DNA of 64,000 bases from Bacteroidota bacterium (lineage in GTDB: Bacteria; Bacteroidota; Ignavibacteria; Tepidaquicellales; Tepidaquicellaceae): positions 50,514-114,513 of the forward strand of contig JAFDZR010000025.1 in NCBI GenBank assembly GCA_018266875.1, in the 5' to 3' direction. Below, piece by piece: positions 18,402 through 25,475 of the stretch. Position 1 is the first letter of the stretch. Each line of letters begins with the position of its first letter. The notes under the pieces are model-generated. The model did no database searches and was not told the origin of the DNA. It was given only the letters and a program-made list of their open reading frames with translations. The position numbers and the translations under genes were made by a program.

Positions 18402-18737
18402 TAAAGCAAAATAAACTTATTATACAGGTTATTCAATGCGAAATTCTATTTTCAGCAGACGGCACCCAGGCGGGAATTATAACAGATTCAGAATGAAAAC
18501 ATTTCAGAAAAATTTCCTTTCTCCTGTAAACTCAAATTTTAGACTGAAAAATATATTATGTGAATAAATGCAGGATTATTAAATGAATTTATTCACGAAT
18601 CAGGAATTACTGAATAATTATAAAATTGCAGACTTGTTAAACAAGTTAAATCTTTTATCAAAAAACTGCATCTTGAATAATTAAATCAAATTTCGGATTT
18701 TAAATAAATCCGGTTCTTTATTTAAATACTCATTTAA
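18402..18737. other. 336-bp divergent intergenic region with two short inverted repeats
   Basis: No convincing gene lies here. It separates rfaE1 (minus) from the small secreted protein gene at 18738 (plus), so it should hold both promoters. Two repeats are visible: ACTTGTT-A-AACAAGT at 18632-18646, a perfect 15-bp palindrome, and CGGATTT-taaat-AAATCCG at 18694-18712, ending 25 bases before the ATG. Either could be an operator or a 5' leader hairpin. No T-run follows the second, so it is not an obvious terminator. Confidence 0.5.
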
Positions 18738-19334
18738 ATGATCAGCTTTACTTACTTATATATTATTTTACTTTTGCTGTCATTCAGCGAGAGACAGGAG
18801 TTTACTGACATCAAAGATCTTTACAATACTGGAGAGGTTTCAAAAGGAATTGTACTGCAGGACGGAGAGACTGATCTTCATTACAGACTGATCAAAAGTC
18901 CGGATAAAAATTTTCCGGGACCCGGGTGCAAAGTTTCCCTTTCGGATGGATTTCCAATGGACAGATGGGTGAAAAATTCCGGTAAGTCAAAATGGATCGC
19001 TCCCAGAACAGATACATACAAATTCAATGAGCCGGGAATTTATGTCTACAGAACTGAATTTGATTTGTCAGAATTTGATCAGTCCAATGTTGTCATTTCA
19101 GGAGTCTGGTCTTCGGATAATAACGGTGTCGATATTCTCATAAACGGAAACAGTACCGGTTTCATTACACCGAGGGAAGCATATTACGGAATGTTCCCAT
19201 TTGAAATTAAAGAAGGTTTTGTGAAGGGTATTAATACTCTGGACTTTGTTGTCTTCAATGTAAGCGCTCCGACAGGTCTGAGAGTGGAGCTGACGGGAAG
19301 GGGAATAAACAGGATAATAACTTCAGCTGAATGA
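18738..19334 (+). CDS. Small secreted beta-sandwich (galactose-binding-like) protein
   Basis: The 198-residue protein has a hydrophobic N-terminal segment (MISFTYLYIILLLLSFS) that may be a signal peptide or anchor. The remainder resembles one jelly-roll domain: the segments FDLSEFDQSNVVISGVWSSD, GVDILINGNSTGF and FVKGINTLDFVVFN...APTGLRVELTG follow the pattern seen in lectin-like domains of bacterial secreted (for example PEP-CTERM) proteins. No sorting signal follows the domain. It may bind carbohydrate at the cell surface. It is monocistronic and converges with the phospholipase-like gene across a terminator. Confidence 0.5.
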   Translation: MISFTYLYIILLLLSFSERQEFTDIKDLYNTGEVSKGIVLQDGETDLHYRLIKSPDKNFPGPGCKVSLSDGFPMDRWVKNSGKSKWIAPRTDTYKFNEPGIYVYRTEFDLSEFDQSNVVISGVWSSDNNGVDILINGNSTGFITPREAYYGMFPFEIKEGFVKGINTLDFVVFNVSAPTGLRVELTGRGINRIITSAE

Positions 19335-19360
19335 TGTTTTTTTCATAATTTATAAGTTTA

Positions 19361-19389
19361 AAAAAAACCGGGACATTGGCCCCGGCTTT
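19361..19389 (-). terminator. Rho-independent terminator after the phospholipase-fold gene
   Basis: CCGGG at 19368-19372 pairs with CCCGG at 19381-19385 across an 8-base loop. On the minus strand the hairpin is followed by seven T residues, as expected for the gene ending at 19415. It may also slow transcription arriving from the plus-strand gene. Confidence 0.75.
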
Positions 19390-19414
19390 AATCATATAAA
19401 ATATAGAATCAATT

Positions 19415-22225
19415 TTATTTTAACAGAAGCATTTTCCTTGTCTTCACAAAGTTTCCGGCTTTTAATGTGTAAAAATATATGCCGCTGGCAAGTCTGCTTC
19501 CGTCGAATTCTACTCTGTGTTCTCCTGCATTCTGAATTCCGTTTACAACTACCGCTACTTCATTACCGAGAATATTATATACTTTTAAAGAAACATTACT
19601 CTTAATTTCCAATCCGTAATTAATAAAAGTAACAGGGTTAAACGGATTAGGATAATTACTTATAAAATATTTTATGACTTCATGTTCTTTTTCATTTCCC
19701 GTCTGATTTATCACGGATCCTTTGTTCTCCGGGTTGAATGCAACGGATTTTTGATATCTTCCTTCTGTAATAAATATATAGCTTCTTTTATAACCTGTCC
19801 TTACAGGTGCAGATCTGTCTTTGAATCTTAATATTATCTGGTCTGATGAATCTGTCTGAACAAGCATATCATCCTTTTCTTTAAGCAGGTTAAGTATGTT
19901 GCCTGAAGTTATATCTTCGGCTTCTACAAGTTCGAGTTCCTGGGTTGAGAATCCGGAATAATAAATACCGGTATATGCCAGATAGGAAATATTGAAATCA
20001 TCTTTCCATCTGATATCCATACTGTTGAAGCCTTTATCCGCAAAAACAGGAATTGTAACCTGTGAATTAAATATTCTTTTTGCAAATGAAATGTCGCTTA
20101 TCTCAGTATTTCCGTGTATGTCCTGAATGTCTATTGTCCCCGCAAAATCCTTTACCACTGGGATAACTGGCTTATGAGGACCGGCACCCGGATTCAGAAT
20201 TAAAGCGACACTGTCCTGACCTGATGTCGAAAGCTTTCCGTTGAAGCCAGCTGTAATTACGTCGTCACCGTTGCCGGTAATGTATTTTGGATATTGAATT
20301 CCGTAATTAAGCATTTTTGTTATATCTTTACCGGAAAGTTCTGCATGTGAAGGCAGGATTAAATACTTGGGATAATAAATAACAGGATCGTTGCTCTCTG
20401 TTACTGCAAGTTCTGTTCCCTCAGGATGGTCAGCTGCCAGCAATCTGAACTGATCGAAATAATTGATATCAACGCTTGTTTCCTTTACGGCAAGCATAAT
20501 TGTACTGTCATCCGGGAATGTTGCCGGAGCTGTTCTTAAAACATATTTATCCTCAATTATTTTATTCTGATTCCCGGGAAATTCTGATCTGTGAAGAAGA
20601 TCATTTTCATAAATAAATTTCAGACCGTCATTTACAAGCAGCAGAGGACAGCCCGATACCGGCGGAGGATTTGGTCTTATAAATTCATTGGGAAATATCC
20701 ACATCAGATTACCCAAAGAATAAAATCCGGTACTGTGACCGTACTGATTTGAAGCTGTAACTCTTAAAGTGAAATGAAGTGGCGGCTCTGACAAATTTCC
20801 CGGGTCTGTATTAAAACAGACTGAGTCATATTTCAAGCATGTCCAGTTATTCCTGAAATTAACATTTGAAATGCTGAGGCTGTTTCCGCTCTGACGCAGA
20901 ATCAGACCGGGAACCGGATAAAAGCATTCCCTTGAAGTGTCGCATACAAACATATCAAATTTAAAATCCCGGGCATTGCCGGTAGTAAGACAATTAATTG
21001 TCATTGTCTCACCTCTGTAGAGCCTGTGATCAGGTGAAGTATTTGTAAAGCCGGTAATTTCAGGAATCATTTCCGGCAGCGGAGGGAAGATTCCGGTCTC
21101 GATCCCGAACCAGTAAAAAAGACCTGCAGTGGCTCTGATGGCGTGATTTAAACAATATGCGGCTTCCGTATCCGGGTCTGGAATATTGACAGGAGGTGTG
21201 CCGAGCTGCTGATAATAATTTTCGATCATCGGATTTGTTCCGCCCGGGAGAAAATTATTCCCCGTATGCTGCTGGGGAATTTCCAGGCAGTCAGGTCCGC
21301 TCGGAAAATGATCAGCGAGCTGAGAGGAAGTATAAAAAAGATATCTCAAGGGATCATCCGGATCATCATACGGATTAATGAATCCACCGGCATCCCTTGC
21401 AGTTATCCAGGAATAATTGAGATATGCGCCGTCGTCTATGAAGTTGTGGTAACAGTCCCCGCCGTCAAGTCCTCTCACGTGAACATCATTATGAACATGT
21501 GCCGGAACAGACAGATCCTGCAGCAGGTGCGCCTGTCTTCCGAGTACTTCCCATATTATTGAATTATACAAAAGATCATCAGCGGTAACTTCTTCTCTTA
21601 CGATGTACTGTCTGCCGAGTAAATCAAAAAAATCCTCAAGCCATATCTTCCTTGTCCTGTAAAAATTTATCAATCCCCGCGAAAAATAACTGTATCTGAA
21701 AAGATAACCGGATATGTGCAGATAATTGATGAATTCCCTCGGTCCGTATCCGTTTGACCATGAATGCCAGTCTCCGTCAAGATATCTTCTGAACTTAGTG
21801 AAAGCATTCGGGTAATTACCTATTCCGTCAAGATGAGTGAGAGTATTATCTCCGTCAGATCTGTCATCAGCATTCCAGAAATGTGAATTACTGACATACC
21901 AACCGAACGGACCTCTTATATCAAAGACAACATCTTCCTTATCTTCCCTGTATGCGCCGGTTGTGATCTTTCCTGTCTGCCATGGTCGTGTTCCGTAGTC
22001 GGTCAGGTCGCCGATTCTCTGATCGAATTGTGTAAAATTATATTCCGGAAACTGATCCTTTAATAGATTTAGCGCCTGAGTGCAGATATACATGTGAACA
22101 TTTTCGGCATAAGGTGAATTAGTTTTCACTGTTTCTTTCTTTGATTCCGCAGCCCTTGAAACGCAGGTTGAGGTTACTATCAAACTGAAATAAATCAGTA
22201 TGAATAATTTAATAAGTGTCTGCAT
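19415..22225 (-). CDS. T9SS-exported zinc phospholipase C/S1-P1-nuclease-fold protein
   Basis: The 936-residue protein begins with a signal peptide (MQTLIKLFILIYFSLIVTSTCVSRA). Its N-terminal region resembles the zinc-dependent phospholipase C fold: an early His in YAENVHMYICTQAL, a GDLTDYG Asp, and around residue 237 the string HLLQDLSVPAH. The spacing HxxxDxxxxxH reproduces the His118-Asp122-His128 zinc ligands of Bacillus cereus phospholipase C, and HNFID fits the later HxxxE/D pair. Beta-rich modules follow, and the last 80 residues are a type A T9SS sorting domain (YPNPFNPVTFINYGL to GIYFYTLKAG). Secretion across the outer membrane is therefore expected. Substrate could be phospholipid or another phosphoester. 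Confidence 0.6.
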   Translation of the reverse strand: MQTLIKLFILIYFSLIVTSTCVSRAAESKKETVKTNSPYAENVHMYICTQALNLLKDQFPEYNFTQFDQRIGDLTDYGTRPWQTGKITTGAYREDKEDVVFDIRGPFGWYVSNSHFWNADDRSDGDNTLTHLDGIGNYPNAFTKFRRYLDGDWHSWSNGYGPREFINYLHISGYLFRYSYFSRGLINFYRTRKIWLEDFFDLLGRQYIVREEVTADDLLYNSIIWEVLGRQAHLLQDLSVPAHVHNDVHVRGLDGGDCYHNFIDDGAYLNYSWITARDAGGFINPYDDPDDPLRYLFYTSSQLADHFPSGPDCLEIPQQHTGNNFLPGGTNPMIENYYQQLGTPPVNIPDPDTEAAYCLNHAIRATAGLFYWFGIETGIFPPLPEMIPEITGFTNTSPDHRLYRGETMTINCLTTGNARDFKFDMFVCDTSRECFYPVPGLILRQSGNSLSISNVNFRNNWTCLKYDSVCFNTDPGNLSEPPLHFTLRVTASNQYGHSTGFYSLGNLMWIFPNEFIRPNPPPVSGCPLLLVNDGLKFIYENDLLHRSEFPGNQNKIIEDKYVLRTAPATFPDDSTIMLAVKETSVDINYFDQFRLLAADHPEGTELAVTESNDPVIYYPKYLILPSHAELSGKDITKMLNYGIQYPKYITGNGDDVITAGFNGKLSTSGQDSVALILNPGAGPHKPVIPVVKDFAGTIDIQDIHGNTEISDISFAKRIFNSQVTIPVFADKGFNSMDIRWKDDFNISYLAYTGIYYSGFSTQELELVEAEDITSGNILNLLKEKDDMLVQTDSSDQIILRFKDRSAPVRTGYKRSYIFITEGRYQKSVAFNPENKGSVINQTGNEKEHEVIKYFISNYPNPFNPVTFINYGLEIKSNVSLKVYNILGNEVAVVVNGIQNAGEHRVEFDGSRLASGIYFYTLKAGNFVKTRKMLLLK

Positions 22226-22697
22226 AATAAAATGATTTTAAGTTTTATAAATAGTGTCCTGAAGTGTCATTCGTTTGCCGTAGAATAATTATTTGGTCTG
22301 AATTTTTATTATGCCGTCCGTGGTGAGTTTCGGATGAACAGATTTGATTTATAATTGAAGCGAACGGTTGAAGAATTTACTGAATGGTTTTTTCACTCAA
22401 AGGTCAGGGGCTCTTATCATGATCTTCCTCCTTTTATTTAATTATTAGATTGTCACGAAATTAAGATGAAAATAAGTTAACGGATCGGTTCTGTTTCCGA
22501 CTTAGTGACAAATTATTTTAAATAAAAAAAAATGTCAAACTGCAATATTCGGCATTTGTGAAATATTAATCCTGAAATTTAAAATATGGGAAGCGCAGTG
22601 CGAAATGAAATTACCTGTAACCGCAAAAAAAAATCCCGCAGAGAATAAAACATATCTCCGCGGGAAAAACCGCTGAATTGCTGAAGCGGGACTGAAT
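22226..22697. other. 472-bp intergenic region
   Basis: The stretch separates the phospholipase-fold gene from the deiminase gene on the same strand. It holds the deiminase terminator at its high end and should contain the promoter of the downstream gene. No ORF with coding character, RNA gene or long repeat was recognised. The spacing and terminator argue against cotranscription. Confidence 0.5.
22625..22665 (-). terminator. Rho-independent terminator after the deiminase gene
   Basis: TCCCGCAGAGA at 22634-22644 pairs with TCTCCGCGGGA at 22655-22665 with one mismatch and a 10-base loop. On the minus strand the stem is followed by a run of nine T residues. It lies 33 bases beyond the stop of the deiminase gene at 22698. 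Confidence 0.85.
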
Positions 22698-24425
22698 CTA
22701 TTTTATAAGAACCATCCGCTTTGTATCATTAAATTCACCTGCTGATAATCTGTAGAAGTAAATTCCGCTTGAAAAATTACTTCCGTTGAATTCAACAGAA
22801 TAACTGCCAGAAGACTGCTTTCCGTTTACAAGTGTCGCTACTTCATTGCCGAGCACATCATAGACTGAAAGATTCACTTCACGTTCTCCGGTAAACTGTA
22901 AACTGTAACTGATCTTTGTATTCGGATTAAACGGATTCGGGAAGTTCTGACTTAGTTCAAAAGACAATGGGGTTACTGTATTTTCATTGACTGAAGTCGG
23001 ATTGTCTATAACGAATTTATAATAGCCCTGCGGAGCAGTCAATGGTTTTGTAACCGTTCTGTTTGAATTTGAAGTAGCCGATATGTAATAATAAACCTTA
23101 GAGCCGAGCTGCTGCGCGGGAATTTCCGCTCTGAATGTATCAAGATTCTGAGTCATTGTGATTTCATTGTATGACTGAGTTGTATCAGTTCTCCAGTATA
23201 CCTTTGCTGAAGAAACTCCTGATTTTATTTTTATATAAGACTTTACTTCATAAGGTGAAGTCGTATTCAGAGTATTAAGTACTTTCGGATGTGAAAAGAA
23301 AACCGGTTCGTAAACTCCGATCTCTTTCGTGATGCAGTGAATAGCGCCGAGTGCCGAGATCATTGATGAACAGTTTATCGGGGCGATCCTGTAACCGGGC
23401 AGCGCTTCTCTGTAGATCCTTAAAGCTGTTGTATCCTGAGCAAGTCCGTAGATCGGTACAATTACTGTTTTGTTTACAAATACTGAATTGGTGTATGTAA
23501 AATAATTTGCAGTCGGCGGATACTGACCTGATGCGTTAGGCGGCATTGGGATTCTCACTACCTTATATGGTCTTCCGTAACAGGTCAGAAAATTATTAAG
23601 CACGTACTGAAGGTTTGCTTCGATCTGAGGACCGTCGGCAACTCCCGGAGGATACTGTCCGACAAGCAGTGTCTCTTCATCGAGAAGTTTAATGTGCATG
23701 TCAATATGATGGATCTGATCATAGGGAAGAGTGCTCATTTTAATGTATCTGTTTATTCCCATGTAACTGCTCATGATATTGTTTATCTGAGTTTCTGACT
23801 TTGAAGGATTTTCATCGAGTATTAGGTTTGAAGAAAATCCCGTTCCGTTTCCGTCCACCATGAAATTTCCTCCTGTTGCAATAAGATCATTCGGAGCTAC
23901 GGTGGTCTGATAAATAGGAATTCCAGTGTAGTTTGCAAATGCAACCGGCACGAGATCATCAAGAGGTCTCGGTCTGTTATAAATCCAGTCTATAAGTTTT
24001 AAACTGTCGGAAATTCCGGAATAGACCGCCCACGGTCCGTAATCCCTGCACCATACGGAATTGTATGACGCAATAATGAATTTTAAATTTACAAGGGGAA
24101 CTCCGCCCGACGTCAGATATGTCTTTACTGAATTCGAATCGCTGCAGACTATGAATACCTGACATTCATCCTGAACATAATCCACGATCTGTCTGATAAT
24201 GCTTGTATATGAAGTCCATGTTACAATGACTCCCTGAACTTCCTCCCACTCAGCCATTGTCCTGACCGGAGTCGGCGGGGGATTGGTGTCATCGGTCTCA
24301 ATAACGGGATGCTGATAATTCCTGTAAATTTCCTTTTCTTTATCAGTAAGATTATTCGGCAGGTCCTGTGAAAATGTCCTGCCTGAAAACATTAAAGCAA
24401 TAAGTAAAAATAAAAATAATTTCAT
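22698..24425 (-). CDS. Secreted Porphyromonas-type peptidylarginine/agmatine deiminase with Ig-like and T9SS domains
   Basis: The 575-residue protein has a signal peptide (MKLFLFLLIALMFSGRTFS) and a PAD_porph domain starting MAEWEEVQGVIVTW. Catalytic motifs stand at the expected places: Asp in VWCRDYGPW near residue 127, His-x-Asp in HHIDMHIKL near 240, Asn in YFTYTNSVFVN, and the nucleophilic Cys in GAIHCITKEIG near 363. In P. gingivalis PPAD the Asp, His and Cys are at about 130, 236 and 351. An Ig-like beta domain spans about 385-475, and a type A T9SS sorting domain (FPNPFNPNTKISYSL to GIYFYRLSAG) ends the protein. This is the PPAD architecture, so extracellular citrullination or release of ammonia from arginine residues is likely. 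Cytosolic agmatine deiminase is less likely given the export signals. Confidence 0.8.
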   Translation of the reverse strand: MKLFLFLLIALMFSGRTFSQDLPNNLTDKEKEIYRNYQHPVIETDDTNPPPTPVRTMAEWEEVQGVIVTWTSYTSIIRQIVDYVQDECQVFIVCSDSNSVKTYLTSGGVPLVNLKFIIASYNSVWCRDYGPWAVYSGISDSLKLIDWIYNRPRPLDDLVPVAFANYTGIPIYQTTVAPNDLIATGGNFMVDGNGTGFSSNLILDENPSKSETQINNIMSSYMGINRYIKMSTLPYDQIHHIDMHIKLLDEETLLVGQYPPGVADGPQIEANLQYVLNNFLTCYGRPYKVVRIPMPPNASGQYPPTANYFTYTNSVFVNKTVIVPIYGLAQDTTALRIYREALPGYRIAPINCSSMISALGAIHCITKEIGVYEPVFFSHPKVLNTLNTTSPYEVKSYIKIKSGVSSAKVYWRTDTTQSYNEITMTQNLDTFRAEIPAQQLGSKVYYYISATSNSNRTVTKPLTAPQGYYKFVIDNPTSVNENTVTPLSFELSQNFPNPFNPNTKISYSLQFTGEREVNLSVYDVLGNEVATLVNGKQSSGSYSVEFNGSNFSSGIYFYRLSAGEFNDTKRMVLIK

Positions 24426-24449
24426 TTGTAAAGATTATTTGTTTAAAAA

Positions 24450-25427
24450 TTATTTAAGATATTTGTCGTCCGAATCAAGATAATCTGAAACGTAATCAGT
24501 AACAGCATCCTCAATATTATACATGCCCTTGCTGTATCCGGCATTCCGGAGTTTGCTGATGTCTGCCTTGGTGTAATACTGATACTTTTCCTGAAGCACT
24601 TCCGGCATGTCAAAATATTCTATATTTTCTTTCAGATCCATCGCTTTGAATACCGGCCTGACGAAATCATTGAAGCTGTTTGATTCGCCTGTACCGATAT
24701 TATATATTCCGTTAACGATCTTGTTTTCCCGGAAGAATAATGTCATCTCCACTGCATCCTTAACATAAAGAAAGTCTCTGCTCTGTCCGCCGTCAGTAAA
24801 TTCAGGATTTGCAGATTTGAATAACCGGGCTTTGCCGGTTTCCTTTATCTGATGATAGCATTTGTTCACGACGCTTCTCATGTCTCCCTTGTGATATTCA
24901 TTCGGACCGTAAACATTAAAATATTTCAGTCCTACGATCTTATCAAGAAGCTTAAGCTTTTTAGCCCAAAGATCAAACATATGTTTTGAATAACCATATC
25001 CGTTCAAAGGTACAAGTTCGTGAAGTCTGCCTTCGTCATCATCATATCCTTTGGATCCGTCCCCGTAAGTAGCTGCCGAAGAAGCGTATATAAATCTTAC
25101 GTTGTTGTCGACTGCTTTTTCGCAAAGATATTTTGTATACTCGTAATTATTTCTGAGCAGATTGTCAAAATCTTTTTCCGTTGTGGAACTGTTTGCTCCC
25201 ATATGAAATATTGTCTCGATCTCAAAGTTCTTCATGAAATCAGAAGAGATCATATGCCCGAAATCTTCCTTGTCAAATACATCTGCATATTTCAGGTGAA
25301 CAAGGTTTTTCCATTTGTCATCTTTACCGAATTCATCAACTATTATTATGTCTTCCTCTCCGAGCTGATTCAGTCTCCATACAATAGCGCTTCCGATAAA
25401 TCCTGCGCCTCCCGTTACTACAATCAT
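24450..25427 (-). CDS. rfaD: ADP-L-glycero-D-manno-heptose-6-epimerase
   Basis: The 325-residue protein is an extended short-chain dehydrogenase/reductase. It has the NAD(P)-binding MIVVTGGAGFIGSAIVWRLN, the IFHMGANSSTTEKD stretch typical of RfaD/HldD, a Ser/Ala-rich catalytic segment FIYASSAATYGDG and the YxxxK pair NGYGYSKHMFD. It converts ADP-D-glycero- to ADP-L-glycero-D-manno-heptose, the last step of the pathway whose kinase and adenylyltransferase lie 6 kb away. It follows polA by 48 bases and precedes the deiminase gene by 24 bases. Confidence 0.92.
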   Translation of the reverse strand: MIVVTGGAGFIGSAIVWRLNQLGEEDIIIVDEFGKDDKWKNLVHLKYADVFDKEDFGHMISSDFMKNFEIETIFHMGANSSTTEKDFDNLLRNNYEYTKYLCEKAVDNNVRFIYASSAATYGDGSKGYDDDEGRLHELVPLNGYGYSKHMFDLWAKKLKLLDKIVGLKYFNVYGPNEYHKGDMRSVVNKCYHQIKETGKARLFKSANPEFTDGGQSRDFLYVKDAVEMTLFFRENKIVNGIYNIGTGESNSFNDFVRPVFKAMDLKENIEYFDMPEVLQEKYQYYTKADISKLRNAGYSKGMYNIEDAVTDYVSDYLDSDDKYLK

Positions 25428-25475
25428 TTACTTACCTTTTATTTAAAAATTAAAAACATTTAATATTTAACATTG

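Noticed and set aside
22698..24425. Cytosolic agmatine deiminase (aguA)
   Set aside because: Signal peptide, Ig-like domain and T9SS sorting domain indicate an exported PPAD-like protein.
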